A stretch of DNA of 38,975 nucleotides from Okeania sp. SIO2F4 (GCF_010672385.1 NZ_JAAHGT010000020.1:27717-66691), one strand, 5' to 3'; shown: positions 1 through 9,174, numbered from the stretch's first letter. Translations and numbers: made by a program. The notes: generated by a model not told the origin, from the sequence alone.

Positions 1-135
1 TGTAATGGGGCTGCAAATATTGGAGTCAAAAGCAACCTGAATGGGTTTACCCCGGACAGACTAGAGGCATCTTTGGCTATGCCATTAAGGGTAAAATTTG
101 ACGTGGCTTTAGCCCGTAAAATTTGTGACCCTTAA
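1..135 (+). CDS. tnpB: C-terminal end of TnpB (IS605/IS607-type OrfB), partial
   Basis: Frame 1 is open from the window edge to a TAA at 133-135 and gives 44 residues beginning CNGAANIGVKS. The (D)CNGAANI signature is the tail of the zinc-ribbon/RuvC-III region of TnpB, the RNA-guided nuclease encoded by IS605 and IS607 elements. The catalytic body lies upstream of the window, so completeness cannot be judged. It is not obviously the partner of the recombinase at 384-989, because in IS607 elements tnpA precedes tnpB and here the order is reversed. The family call rests on one short motif and its position against a transposon-like right end. Confidence 0.6.
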   Translation, partial: CNGAANIGVKSNLNGFTPDRLEASLAMPLRVKFDVALARKICDP

Positions 136-172
136 GAATCCACGCGGATTTATCCCGTGGAGTGTCAATCAG
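136..172 (+). mobile_element. Probable right end of the upstream tnpB element
   Basis: Directly after the tnpB stop, CCACG and CGTGG (about 143-163) form a short hairpin around CGGATTTATCC, ending in GGAGTGTCAA. Right ends of cyanobacterial IS200/IS605-type elements commonly carry such a subterminal hairpin, which also forms the 3' part of the omega/reRNA guide. The exact cleavage site cannot be placed without the left end. Confidence 0.45.
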
Positions 173-383
173 AAGCTAATTTAATTGTTTTATCAAAAAT
201 AGAAAATATATTCATTACTATTGCGCAATAGTTAAGCCTTAAAGTTTAAATATATTAAATTTATAGTTACGCATAAAAATATTAATTTTTATAATACTTG
301 TCAAAAAAAAGAATTCTAAGATACTTACAAAAACTTACTGGTTATTTGCTAAAATTGCTTACCAAATATCCTAATCATAGAAA

Positions 384-989
384 ATGAGCAAAATTTCTAT
401 AGGAAAGGCTGCTGAATTGCTAGGAGTAGCAGAAAGTACCCTGAGAAGATGGGAACGTGAAGGCAAAATCCAGTCAGAAAGAACCAAAAATGGACATCGC
501 CGATATGATGTAGCAACTCTTCTTGGACTTAGAGCTGGAGAACGTAAAACCATTGGTTATGCCTGTATTTCCAATTCTGAGCAAACAGCCAATTTAGATA
601 AACAAATCATGGTATTAGAAGCCTACTGTAATAATCAGGGCTGGCTAGTAGAAATCATTCGAGATTTAGGTTCAGGAATAAATTACAGAAAAAGAGGACT
701 GGTAAGGTTAATCAAAATGATCTGCTCAGAAAAAGTAGAGCGTTTAGTATTAACGAATAAAGACCGTTTGCTAAGATTTGGCGCTGAACTAATATTTACC
801 ATTTGTGAGATTTTTGGCACAGAAATTGTGATTATTAATCACTGTTCTGAATCCACAGAAGAAGAAGATTTAGATCGAGATATCTTAGAAATTATCAAAG
901 TTTTTACAGCTAGATTGTATGGTAGTCGGAGCCAAAAAAACCAAAAAATAGTGGAAAAATTGCAAGAAGCAGCTAATCAAATAAATTGA
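384..989 (+). CDS. tnpA: Orphan IS607-family serine recombinase (TnpA-like)
   Basis: 201 residues. Residues 1-45 form a MerR-type helix-turn-helix (ISIGKAAELLGVAESTLRRW ...), which in IS607 binds the element ends. Residues 57-200 are a resolvase/invertase catalytic domain. The nucleophilic serine is in YACISNSEQ, and the KDRLLRFG block carries the arginine pair of the active site. The usual YARVS is YACIS here, so the conserved arginine two residues before the catalytic serine is a cysteine. IS607 normally has tnpB overlapping the 3' end of tnpA, but nothing TnpB-like follows (990-1595). The gene is therefore an orphan: either a remnant, a standalone recombinase, or the transposase of a tnpB-less element. 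Start is ATG at 384. Confidence 0.85.
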   Translation: MSKISIGKAAELLGVAESTLRRWEREGKIQSERTKNGHRRYDVATLLGLRAGERKTIGYACISNSEQTANLDKQIMVLEAYCNNQGWLVEIIRDLGSGINYRKRGLVRLIKMICSEKVERLVLTNKDRLLRFGAELIFTICEIFGTEIVIINHCSESTEEEDLDRDILEIIKVFTARLYGSRSQKNQKIVEKLQEAANQIN

Positions 990-1595
990 TATGTAAACAT
1001 TTCCTGCGGAATGCTGCCAATTTATATCGCGCAGGGAAACAGCCATTAGCTTTTAGCTGTCAGCTATTAATTTACTATCTTTGAAAGAGGAAGTAAAATT
1101 GAAAGATTGAGCAAAAATTAAAAGTTACTATCAAAACAGATTAGCTAATCTTCCTCAGAAATTAAAAAGCTGTTAGTGCATTACGATCTAGAAAAAGCTA
1201 CCTACTGATACCTGAATCCTGACATTGATAGTTACTAAGTCAAAAAATAAAAGTAATATAAGTCATGTAAATCAACTTGCCAAGTTATATCATGTCCGGA
1301 TAATTAGTGATAAAAAAAACTTTCTCCTTTTCCTCCTCTTTATTCTTTCTTGCTTCTTTCTTCCCTCCTGACTCCTGACTCTTGACTCCTGACTCCTCCG
1401 TCGTTTATTTATAAGTATTCAACCGGACATGATATTACACACTTTATAGCTTGGAGGAGAATATTTTTTTGCTTTTATGAATTAGCTTAATGTAATATGA
1501 AACTAATTTACTATCCAGCAATTTTTCTCAAGTGAAAAGTCAATAAATGCTCAATTAACTGATAAAATCTTGAAGGTTTTTCTAAATTTTGATAA
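990..1595. other. 606-bp spacer with an inverted-repeat element
   Basis: No coding signal. It contains a perfect 13-bp inverted repeat, ATATCATGTCCGG at 1287-1299 and CCGGACATGATAT at 1423-1435. The repeat encloses a pyrimidine-rich strand with heptamer-like GACTCCT repeats (about 1368-1400). Related ends occur at 19191-19438, so this looks like a small non-autonomous element. The rest is AT-rich leader of plsX with no promoter I can defend. Confidence 0.5.
1287..1435. repeat. Inverted-repeat element with ATATCATGTCCGG ends
   Basis: Perfect 13-bp terminal inverted repeats enclose about 123 bp of C/T-rich sequence. A diverged relative with ends TATGATGTCCGG and CCAGACATGATATA lies at 19191-19438. 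No open frame lies between the ends. No clear target duplication was found, so transposition is inferred only from recurrence. Confidence 0.45.
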
Positions 1596-2633
1596 ATGGG
1601 AATAATACCTACACGAATCGCAATCGACGCTATGGGTGGGGACCATGCCCCATCAGAAATTGTTGAGGGAGCACTCAAAGCCCAAGAAGCTTATGGTGTC
1701 AAAGTATTGCTAGTTGGCGACCCTCAGCAAATTAAAGCCTGTATACATCACAAATCAAACCAACCTCTGCCAGAAATAGTTCCTGCTGAGGACATAGTAG
1801 AAATGCACGAAGAACCTTTGACTGCCATTAGGCGCAAGTCCAAGGCATCTATTAATGTAGCTATGAACTTAGTAAAGGAGAAAGAAGCAGATGCTGTAGT
1901 TTCCGCAGGTCATTCAGGAGCTGCAATGGCTTCCGCTTTGCTGCGTCTGGGAAGAATACCAGGAATAGATCGCCCTGCAATTGGGGCAGTTTTACCTACT
2001 ATGATTAAGAAAAAACCAGTCCTGATTCTGGATGTGGGAGCGAATGTGGACTGTCGCCCCAAATATTTAGAGCAGTTTGCAGTGATGGGGACAATTTATA
2101 GTGAATATGTTTTGAGGACTTCCGACCCAAAAGTGGGACTACTTAATATTGGGGAAGAGCCATCAAAAGGAAATGATTTGGCAGTACGAACTCACCAAAT
2201 ATTGCAAGAAAATAGTCAAATCAAATTTATCGGTAATGCAGAAGGTCGTGATGTTTTATCTGGTGAATTTGATGTAATAGTTTGTGATGGTTTTGCAGGT
2301 AATGTGTTATTAAAGTTTGCGGAGGCAGTGGGTGATGCTGTACTGCAAATGATGAGGGAAGAATTGACACCTGGTCTGAGTGGGAAAATAGGTACTGCAA
2401 TATTACGACCTAATTTAAAACGTATGAAACAAAGAATAGACCATGTAGAACATGGAGGGGGATTATTATTAGGAGTAGGAGGAATTTGTATTATTAGTCA
2501 TGGTTCTTCTAAAGCACCAGCTATATATAATGCGGTTCGTTCAGCAAAAGAAGCTGTTGAAAATAGAGTGCTGGAACGAATTAATTCTAAGTATTTACCA
2601 GAAAGTAAAAAGTCAATAGTTAGTAATCAGTAG
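1596..2633 (+). CDS. plsX: Phosphate acyltransferase PlsX
   Basis: PlsX makes acyl-phosphate from acyl-ACP, the first committed step toward phosphatidic acid in bacteria. The acyl-phosphate feeds PlsY, and PlsC then acts on the lysophosphatidate. The 345-residue protein has the hallmark AIDAMGGDHAP near residues 9-19, the VSAGHSGAAMASA segment, and the C-terminal HVEHGGGLLLGVGG and ISHGSS blocks, so it is full length. ATG at 1596 matches the usual cyanobacterial N-terminus (MG...RIAIDAMGG). It leads a set with fabH, fabD and plsC, a known cyanobacterial arrangement, although gaps of 0.5-1.3 kb here replace the usual short spacers. Confidence 0.96.
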   Translation: MGIIPTRIAIDAMGGDHAPSEIVEGALKAQEAYGVKVLLVGDPQQIKACIHHKSNQPLPEIVPAEDIVEMHEEPLTAIRRKSKASINVAMNLVKEKEADAVVSAGHSGAAMASALLRLGRIPGIDRPAIGAVLPTMIKKKPVLILDVGANVDCRPKYLEQFAVMGTIYSEYVLRTSDPKVGLLNIGEEPSKGNDLAVRTHQILQENSQIKFIGNAEGRDVLSGEFDVIVCDGFAGNVLLKFAEAVGDAVLQMMREELTPGLSGKIGTAILRPNLKRMKQRIDHVEHGGGLLLGVGGICIISHGSSKAPAIYNAVRSAKEAVENRVLERINSKYLPESKKSIVSNQ

Positions 2634-3241
2634 TGCTTCTGTTATAGCGATTACCTGATTTCTGGCAACCATCAAAAGCTTGACTCAAAAGCAAAACCAT
2701 TTTTGCATAATTTTTGACTTTTCATTATTCAATTGAAAAAGACGAGGATTTAGAATTCAACTGTTTCAATTTTATTCAGTTTATTTCTTAAGATATAGCG
2801 GTTCTCATATTAATGAGATACTGTATTTTTTTCCCTTTATATGTTACATCTTCCCTGTTACCTAAAATTAAAAAATTGTCTACATCATTGATTTGAGAAA
2901 AGCTAAGTACCCGGTAAAGAGTCAAGTGAACTTGAAATTAGCAGAATTCAGGAGTTAGAATTAAGAATGATTTTGGAAAAATTACTTCTGACAGTAATCT
3001 GATATTTAATTTTTCCTATTTACTCCTACTTATATAAGTTATAATGATTATTTAGTAAACTTGACTCTGTAGTTTTCCTTGTTAGGATATTGCTAATAAT
3101 TTTGCTGTTTTAAACAAGCTTTTATAAGTCGTGAGGGTAAACAAAACAAGAAAATTTGCAGTACTAAGGTATAGATTCAGGAAAGATTGATGAAAAGCAG
3201 TAAGTAATACTAGAAAACAAGTAATAATTAAAAACTGACAG
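2634..3241 (+). other. 608-bp spacer between plsX and fabH
   Basis: AT-rich, no frame resembling a protein and no clear element ends. Scattered fragments such as GAATTCAGGAGTTAG resemble the short repeats elsewhere in the window. The distance suggests fabH may need its own promoter, but none is evident. Confidence 0.5.
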
Positions 3242-4252
3242 ATGACAAATATAGGTATTTCCATAACCGGAAGCGGTTCCGCCACACCAAAAGTATCTCT
3301 AGATAATCAAAAATTATCCCAAATAGTAGAGACTTCTGACGAATGGATCAGTTCTCGTACTGGGATTAGTAAGCGACAACTGGCAGATACAACAGAATCA
3401 TTATGTAGCCTCGCAACTCAAGCGTCTCTAGCAGCTCTTGACCAAGCAAATATTACTCCTGCAGATATTTACCTGATTATTCTGGCTACATCTAGTCCAG
3501 ATGATTTATTTGGCACTGCTAGTCAAATTCAAGGGGAGTTGGGGGCTACAAAAGCAGTCGCCTTTGACCTGACTGCAGCTTGTTCTGGTTTTGTATTTGG
3601 CCTAGTTACAGGAGCGCAGTTTATCCGTAATGGAGTTTATCAAAATGTCTTATTAATTGGGGCAGATATTCTCTCACGTTGGGTAGACTGGGAAGACCGA
3701 ACCACCTGTGTTTTATTTGGAGATGGAGCAGGTGCAGTGATTTTGCAAGCTTCAGAAAGCGATCGCCTCCTGGGTTTTGAACTTCGCAGTGATGGTAGTC
3801 AAAATGGCTGTTTAAATCTTTCTTACCAACCCCAAGCAAAGGAAATAATTGAGGGAGTAACTGTTAGTCAAGGTACTTATCAACCAATAAGTATGAATGG
3901 TAAAGAAGTCTATCGTTTTGCCGTACAAAAAGTACCAGAAGTGATAGAAAAAACTCTGTTTAGAGCTGATATTGGTGTGGATAAAATTGACTGGTTGTTA
4001 TTACATCAAGCTAACCAAAGAATAATTGATGCTGTTGCTAATAGACTGAAAATTCCCTCGGAAAAAGTTATTAGTAATCTTAGTAATTATGGCAATACTT
4101 CTGCAGCTTCTATACCTCTAGCTTTAGATGAAGCTGTTAGAAAAGGTAAGGTTAAATCAGGGGATATTATTGCTGCCTCTGGTTTTGGAGCTGGATTAAC
4201 TTGGGGGGCGGTAATTTTTGAGTGGAGCGGTATTGATTTAAGTCAAAAGTGA
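3242..4252 (+). CDS. fabH: 3-oxoacyl-ACP synthase III FabH
   Basis: FabH condenses acetyl-CoA with malonyl-ACP to start fatty-acid synthesis. The 336-residue protein carries the complete Cys-His-Asn triad: C114 in TAACSGF, H255 in LLHQANQR and N285 in SNYGNTSAASIPLAL. The N-terminal ETSDEWISSRTGISKRQ segment that defines the CoA-binding entrance is present, as is the C-terminal GFGAGLTWG loop. Length and start (ATG, MTNIGISITGSGSATP) match cyanobacterial FabH. It sits between plsX and fabD on the same strand. Confidence 0.97.
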   Translation: MTNIGISITGSGSATPKVSLDNQKLSQIVETSDEWISSRTGISKRQLADTTESLCSLATQASLAALDQANITPADIYLIILATSSPDDLFGTASQIQGELGATKAVAFDLTAACSGFVFGLVTGAQFIRNGVYQNVLLIGADILSRWVDWEDRTTCVLFGDGAGAVILQASESDRLLGFELRSDGSQNGCLNLSYQPQAKEIIEGVTVSQGTYQPISMNGKEVYRFAVQKVPEVIEKTLFRADIGVDKIDWLLLHQANQRIIDAVANRLKIPSEKVISNLSNYGNTSAASIPLALDEAVRKGKVKSGDIIAASGFGAGLTWGAVIFEWSGIDLSQK

Positions 4253-4783
4253 AAATTCAAAATTAATATCCTCTGTACAACTTTTTCCAAACTCCAATAT
4301 TTATGGAGTTTGAGAATAAAACTTTCAGCAAAATAAGCTTAAAACTTTTGTTCTACCATAATTGAAGTAGCAGTCAGTACTCAGCTATTAACAAGCTTCT
4401 TACAGAGAAACTGCGTTATTAGCTTCTCAAGGTATATAATAAGATATTTAAATCCCCATTAACACGCAACACCTGCTTTTCCAAATAAGTGTGGGGGACT
4501 TAAACCCTCGAATTTTTAGCTGACAGCTAAATGCTGTTTACGGAGCATTTCGTAAGGAAAAGCTGATAGCTAGTTAAATGGAAATAAGGAAGGATAGATA
4601 CAGGTAGCAAATAGGATTTTAGTGGCAATTAATGAATTGCCACTACTTCAGAAGTATAAATTTTTAATCTTCTTTATTCTAGTATTTTTTGAGTATTTTT
4701 TCCGAGCGTTAGTATATATAAATTATGATGTAAATTTAGGGGTTAAAAACAAATCTTTGCATAGTTAAATTTATAATATCAAA
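4253..4783 (+). repeat. Spacer with hairpin-rich repeat (GTCAG...AGCTGATAGC family)
   Basis: A perfect 9-bp inverted repeat (CAAACTCCA/TGGAGTTTG, 4288-4312) lies just after fabH, without a T-run. About 4366-4580 is a dispersed repeat: a CAGTCAGTACTCAGC start, a GTGGGGGACTTAAACCCTCG block, and a TAGCTGACAGCTAAATGC ... AAGCTGATAGCTAGTTAA end. Relatives occur at 5689-5890 and 35557-35726, with end fragments at 11249-11284, 19155-19185 and 28370-28440. No gene is seen. Confidence 0.55.
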
Positions 4784-5665
4784 ATGACAAAAACAGCATG
4801 GGTGTTTCCAGGACAAGGTTCTCAAAAAGTTGGTATGGGAATAGGTTTATTAGATTTACCTTCTGCCAAAGCAAAATTTGAGCAAGCAAACGAAATTTTA
4901 GGTTGGTCTGTAACGGAAATTTGCCAAAGTGAAGAAGAAAAATTATCTCAAACTCTCTATACTCAACCTTGTTTGTATGTAGTGGAAAGTATATTAGCAG
5001 ATGAAATGTTTGCTCATTCTTTTCAACCAAATTTAGTTGCAGGTCATAGTTTAGGAGAATATGTTGCTCTCTATGTTGCTGGAGTATTTGATTTTGAGAC
5101 AGGATTAAAATTAGTTAAAAAACGTTCTGAACTAATGAATAATGTCACAGATGGAAAGATGGCAGCTTTAATGGGATTTGACCGAAAACAGCTTGAGGAA
5201 GAACTTCAGCAAACCCCTGGTGTAGTTTTGGCAAATGATAATAATTCTGCTCAAGTTGTGATATCTGGTACACCAGAAGCAGTAGAAATTTTACTTGGAA
5301 AAATTAAGACTAAACGTGCAGTTAAATTAAATGTTTCTGGAGCATTTCATTCTCCTTTAATGGAGTCTGCATCTAGGGAATTTCAACAAATATTAAAATC
5401 TGTAGAATTTGCTGATGCTAAAGTACCAATAATTTCCAATTTTGAACCTATTGCTTCTCAAGATGCAGAGACAATAAAACTTCGTCTTTATCAACAAATG
5501 ACAAATGGTGTGCGATGGCGTGAAACATCTATAGAGATAGAAAAAGAAGGAATAGAAAAAGTTATAGAAATAGGTCCAGGAAAGGTTCTTACAGGTTTGA
5601 TTAAACGAACTTGTCCAGATTTAAAATTGGTAAATGTGAGTAATTTGGAGCAAATAGTTCAATAA
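4784..5665 (+). CDS. fabD: Malonyl-CoA:ACP transacylase FabD
   Basis: FabD moves malonyl from CoA to ACP, supplying the extender unit for FabH and FabF. The 293-residue protein has WVFPGQGSQ near the N-terminus, the nucleophile S89 in GHSLGEY, carboxylate-binding R114 in KKRSELM, and the catalytic histidine H189 in SGAFHSPLM. The C-terminal IEIGPGKVLTGLIKR block is intact. Length is normal for the family, and ATG at 4784 gives the canonical start MTKTAWVFPGQG. It is the third gene of the lipid-initiation set. The next functional member, plsC, is 1.85 kb downstream beyond a pseudogene. Confidence 0.97.
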   Translation: MTKTAWVFPGQGSQKVGMGIGLLDLPSAKAKFEQANEILGWSVTEICQSEEEKLSQTLYTQPCLYVVESILADEMFAHSFQPNLVAGHSLGEYVALYVAGVFDFETGLKLVKKRSELMNNVTDGKMAALMGFDRKQLEEELQQTPGVVLANDNNSAQVVISGTPEAVEILLGKIKTKRAVKLNVSGAFHSPLMESASREFQQILKSVEFADAKVPIISNFEPIASQDAETIKLRLYQQMTNGVRWRETSIEIEKEGIEKVIEIGPGKVLTGLIKRTCPDLKLVNVSNLEQIVQ

Positions 5666-6310
5666 TTAATAATTAACAATTAATAATTAATAATTGAAGT
5701 AGCACTCAGCACTCAGCTAGCCTCCTGGGTCGTAACTGCGGCCTTCAGCAGTCAGCTTATTCTTGGTGTATAATGGGGGATTCAAACCCCCAAAAAAGCG
5801 CACCACTAATTTTTTTAAATATAGTGGGGGACTTAAACCCTCGAATTGAAGAGCGCTCCAGCTAAATGCGCTCCAGCTAATAGCTAGTTAATAATTACCT
5901 CTTCTTCAAACAGATAGGATTGGTTAAAAGGGATTTTTTCTTTTTTTATCCTTGAAATGAGAGGCTTTCAACCTTGATTTTTCGGTAAATAGCTGTAATA
6001 CCATTTCTCTGTAACAATGCGCTTAATAATTCTTACTCAAACCTGAATTTTACTAATAGCTGTTATCTTTTATTAAGCGCAACATCAGGTCGAAATGGTA
6101 TAAGGTGGGTAGTGTTGATTTTGAGGAAATACTTCAGAATTAACAGATTAATTATGTAACCATTTTTTTTATTTAGGATTAGCTGATGGGTGACGACTGA
6201 ATGTTTATGATTTAATACTTGAAAAAGAGTAAAAATTTATAATTTACAGGTCAGCATTCGCTATACAGCACATAATTTTGCCATATTTAAATTACAATAC
6301 CCACCTTAAT
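5666..6310 (+). repeat. Spacer with second copy of the hairpin-rich repeat
   Basis: Just after the fabD stop there is an AATTAATAATT-type tandem run. About 5689-5890 resembles 4366-4580: a CACTCAGCACTCAGC start, a GGGGGATTCAAACCCCC hairpin near 5773-5789, GTGGGGGACTTAAACCCTCG, and a TAATAGCTAGTTAA end. Around 5970-5990 is a solo GATTTTTCGGTAAAT, the right end of the modular repeat described at 12699-12945. No gene is seen. Confidence 0.5.
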
Positions 6311-7290
6311 ATGAATCTAAGCCAAATAATTATGACTAAAAGTAGCGGACCACCAGCAATTGTTTTTATTCTATTAAGTGGAGGAGGGTATTGGTTTTTA
6401 TTAAATCAAAATAAACTACAGAATACTAATAATTAAGATAGTTAATAATCCAACAGGAAAACTAAGTTTGCTGAAAGAAGCTAATCAAATAGTTTCTAAC
6501 CTAGATGCTTCTCTACCAAATCCTAATGTATTAGCAATAGATGGTAGTGTGACAATGGTTAAGTTAATCAAGCTACTAGAAAATGCTTATGAACAAAAAT
6601 ATCCTAATATTCCTGTCACTTATGGAGTACCTGAAGGTATGCCAAATGGTTCTAATCAAGGCATCAAAAATTTACTGACAAATCAGGTACAAATAGCAGC
6701 AATATCTCGCCCATTACAACCAGAAGAAGCTCCGGCAAATATAAAATTAATATCCTATTGCTAAAGATGCTTTGGCGATAGTAGTAGGAATCAATAATCC
6801 CTACACAGGAGGCTTAACATTAGACCAACTAAAAGATATTTATCAGGGAAAAATTACTAATTGGTCAGAAGTTGGCGGTGTTGATTTACGGATTAAAGTT
6901 ATCAATCGTTATCCCAAAAGTGGCATCTACAATTTATTCCAAGATTTTGTCTTGTTAGGAGAATCTTTTGCTCCAGATAGTGCCAACTTTATTACATATA
7001 AAAGAGATGTTACAACTCCAATTTTACGAGAGTTGAAAACTAATGGAATTAGCTATACCACAATAGCTCAGGCCAAAAATCAAACTACAGTTAGAATTGT
7101 ACCAATTAACGGAATTTCACCTGTCGTCAATCGAGCTACTATCAATAATTATAATTATCCCCTCACTCGCCACATATTTTTAGCAGTACCAAGCAAAACA
7201 AGTTTAGTAGTAAAAAAATTTCTGGTATTTGCTGTGTCAAACCAAGGTCAAAATTTTGTACAACAGGTAGATTTTGTACCTTTGAAATGA
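6311..7290 (+). pseudogene. Phosphate-binding protein (PstS/SphX-like) with two frameshifts
   Basis: Three frames join into one protein of about 320 residues. 6311-6436 gives an N-terminal membrane anchor/signal (likely start ATG 6332, MTKSSGPPAIVFILL). About 6438-6764 gives VLAIDGSVTMVKLIKLLENAY and NGSNQGIKNLLTNQVQIAAISRPL. 6754-7290 gives PIAKDALAIVVGINNPYTGG, LKDIYQGKITNWSEVGG and a C-terminal QGQNFVQQVDFVPL. These are the hallmarks of periplasmic phosphate-binding proteins of the PstS family. Each join needs a +1 shift. At the second, removing one T near 6752-6754 restores KLIPIAKD. No slippery site justifies programmed frameshifting, so decay or sequencing indels are the simplest readings. 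Its place between fabD and plsC suggests insertion into the lipid gene set. Confidence 0.85.
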
Positions 7291-7513
7291 ATTAGTTTTT
7301 TTAGCATCAAGATCGAAAAACTGATACAGTAATCTGTGTAAGATTTGTCAAAAATCCTCCAATAGATAATAAAGTGTAAAATTATTATTCCTGTTCACAA
7401 TTCCCGGTTAGGTCTACCCTAAATTATGCAAATATTTTCTGCACAACTGTACCAAAAAATGCTATAGGCTATATTGTGAAATAACTTACTTAAAATTAAT
7501 AATGTAAAATCCT

Positions 7514-8149
7514 GTGGCTAGAAATCGTGAACCAGTTAAGAATTTAGTTCTTTATCGCTTATTAAAATGGTCATTAATAGTTCCTATACTTCGTTTTTAT
7601 TTTCGGAGTAATATTTATGGGGTCGAAAATGTTCCACAACAGGGACCTTTAGTCATAGTTAGTAACCATGCTAGCGATCTAGACCCTCCAATTTTATCTG
7701 TTTCTGTCAGAAGACCAGTTGCTTATATGGCAAAGGAGGAATTATTTGATGTGCCAATTTTGAAACAGATAATTAACCTATATGGTGCTTATCCTGTAAA
7801 AAGAGGATCGGCAGATCGAAGTGCTATTCGTTCCGCTATGAATAGTTTAGCAGAAGGATGGGCTGCGGGTATCTTTCTACAGGGAACTCGGACTCCTGAT
7901 GGTAGAATTACAGAACCAAAGTTGGGTGCTGCTTTAATCGCGGCAAAGGCAAAAGTACCATTATTACCAGTTTGTATTTGGGGTACTCATGCAGTCAAGC
8001 GTCAAGGTTTGATGGCTAATTATGTACCAATAACTGTCAGAATAGGAGAGATTATACCTCCTCCTGAATCAACTAAAAAAGAAGAGTTAGAATTAATCAG
8101 CCAGAAATGTGCAGATATAATTAACAAAATGCACGATTTAGGACGTTAA
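7514..8149 (+). CDS. plsC: 1-acyl-sn-glycerol-3-phosphate acyltransferase PlsC
   Basis: PlsC acylates lysophosphatidate at sn-2 to give phosphatidate at the membrane. The 211-residue protein has the acyltransferase block I NHASDLDP (H52 and D57 form the HX4D catalytic pair), block II around YGAYPVKRGSADRSAIR, and block III FLQGTRT at 121-127. The canonical block III is EGTR. Here the acid is glutamine, a substitution whose effect I cannot judge. The start is GTG at 7514, giving MARNREPV as in cyanobacterial homologues. No ATG fits upstream because the nearest, in AATAATGTAAAA, is followed at once by a stop. No good ribosome-binding site is visible. Confidence 0.92.
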   Translation: MARNREPVKNLVLYRLLKWSLIVPILRFYFRSNIYGVENVPQQGPLVIVSNHASDLDPPILSVSVRRPVAYMAKEELFDVPILKQIINLYGAYPVKRGSADRSAIRSAMNSLAEGWAAGIFLQGTRTPDGRITEPKLGAALIAAKAKVPLLPVCIWGTHAVKRQGLMANYVPITVRIGEIIPPPESTKKEELELISQKCADIINKMHDLGR

Positions 8150-8244
8150 CTAGAATTCAGAATTTAGAATTTAGAATTTAAAATTCTACTGAGTGCTGAG
8201 TGCTTATTTAATAAATTTAGTTAGTAAATTTAGTTAGAAAGAAA

Positions 8245-8559
8245 ATGGAAGATATTAATATTAGAGAACGATTGGCTGAAAATTTCGATGTGGCTGAATG
8301 GAATTGGTTAGTACCTCATGTTAAACGTGATGTTGTAGTAATTATAGACCAAAAATTAGATTTGCTAGATGTCGGAGAAGCGATCGCTTCTGATAATACA
8401 TCTTCTGTCCAAGACTGGATGAACCAAGAACTTATTTATAAACCTTCAGCAGAACAATTGTCGATTTGGAATAGTAACGATACCAAAAAGTTTAATGCTT
8501 TGATAGTAGAGCCTTTTGTTTTAATCCAAGAACCTGTAGAAATTCAAGGGGATAATTGA
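8245..8559 (+). CDS. DUF2288 family protein
   Basis: 104 residues matching the small DUF2288 family found in cyanobacteria and proteobacteria. The pattern is an acidic N-terminus (RERLAENFDVAEWNWLVPHVKRD), a central LDLLDVGEAIASDNTSSVQDWM, KPSAEQLSIWN, and a C-terminal ALIVEPFVLIQE. The length is normal. Function is unknown, and no enzyme motif or membrane segment is visible. It follows plsC by 95 bp on the same strand and may be cotranscribed. Its 3' end overlaps the convergent YdcF-like gene by 16 bp. Confidence 0.8.
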   Translation: MEDINIRERLAENFDVAEWNWLVPHVKRDVVVIIDQKLDLLDVGEAIASDNTSSVQDWMNQELIYKPSAEQLSIWNSNDTKKFNALIVEPFVLIQEPVEIQGDN

Positions 8560-9086
8560 TGGGGCAAATTGGCTCCCGTATAACCAGTAGTTAACCAAAC
8601 AATTCCTCTAATTCCATCTCGAATCACTTTTTCGATAGGTTCTGGCGATCGCCCAGAGGGAACTGGTAGGGGTTTAAAAGTAATACCCCTACTACCCAAA
8701 ATAATTTGGCCGATAACTGCAGCACGACGCATATGGTCATCGGAGGTAACTAAATAAACGCTTGTAATACCTTGGGATTCTAGTTTATCCACTATTGTAG
8801 TAAAATTAGTTACAGTATCTACAGCATCATAGTCCAAATGTAAACGGGTTTGTGATATCCCAGCCTGGGAGAATAACCACTCTGCATATTCTGGGTTCGT
8901 GCCAGAAGATACCCAAATATCTAGATGAGGATGTTGGCGGGCAAATTCTGCAGCAAATACTTCTCTTTCTATGGCCCCACCAAGTACCAATAAAGCTTGA
9001 GGAGGTTCAATACTACCTGCAAATTGCTGGTAACTAATCCAAAAAGTCACTAAAAATCCTACTAAAAACCAGGAAATTCGAGACAT
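8544..9086 (-). CDS. YdcF/SanA-like (DUF218) membrane-anchored protein
   Basis: DUF218 family proteins are thought to act at the envelope, but their biochemistry is poorly known. I chose the start at 9086 (MSRISWFLVG), which puts a hydrophobic anchor at residues 4-18. The longer frame to 9134 only adds a charged extension. Family motifs are QALLVLGGAIERE, the DYDAVDTVTNFTTIV segment carrying the conserved (D/E)xxxxxT region, and VYLVTSDDHMRRA. About 180 residues is usual for the cyanobacterial subgroup. It is convergent with the DUF2288 gene, overlapping by 16 bp. Confidence 0.78.
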   Translation of the reverse strand: MSRISWFLVGFLVTFWISYQQFAGSIEPPQALLVLGGAIEREVFAAEFARQHPHLDIWVSSGTNPEYAEWLFSQAGISQTRLHLDYDAVDTVTNFTTIVDKLESQGITSVYLVTSDDHMRRAAVIGQIILGSRGITFKPLPVPSGRSPEPIEKVIRDGIRGIVWLTTGYTGANLPHQLSP

Positions 9087-9141
9087 ATTCAATGCTTTAT
9101 ATAATTTTTTACTAGAAACTACCCTCAAAACCATATCTTTA

Positions 9142-9174
9142 AAAATAAAAAACCATCTGTAGTTTTACAGATGG
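9142..9174 (-). terminator. Candidate Rho-independent terminator
   Basis: CCATCTGTA and TACAGATGG (9153-9174) form a perfect 9-bp stem with a 4-nt loop. Read on the minus strand the hairpin is followed by TTTTTTATTTTT, the layout of an intrinsic terminator. It lies 5' of the YdcF-like gene, so it would stop minus-strand transcription arriving from the tnpB scar region. Confidence 0.55.

Noticed and set aside
384-989. Reading 1-989 as one IS607 element (tnpB plus tnpA)
   Set aside because: IS607 has tnpA before tnpB. Here the tnpB end comes first, followed by its own right-end hairpin, so they are separate elements.
3082-3285. 67-codon hydrophobic minus-strand frame before fabH
   Set aside because: It overlaps the fabH start, is AT-driven low-complexity hydrophobic sequence, and has no start context.
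4288-4312. Hairpin after fabH as a terminator
   Set aside because: Perfect 9-bp stem, but no T-run follows on either strand.
6311-7290. Programmed +1 frameshifting in the phosphate-binding gene
   Set aside because: Two shifts are needed and neither site has a recognisable slippery or stimulatory sequence. Decay or sequencing error is simpler.
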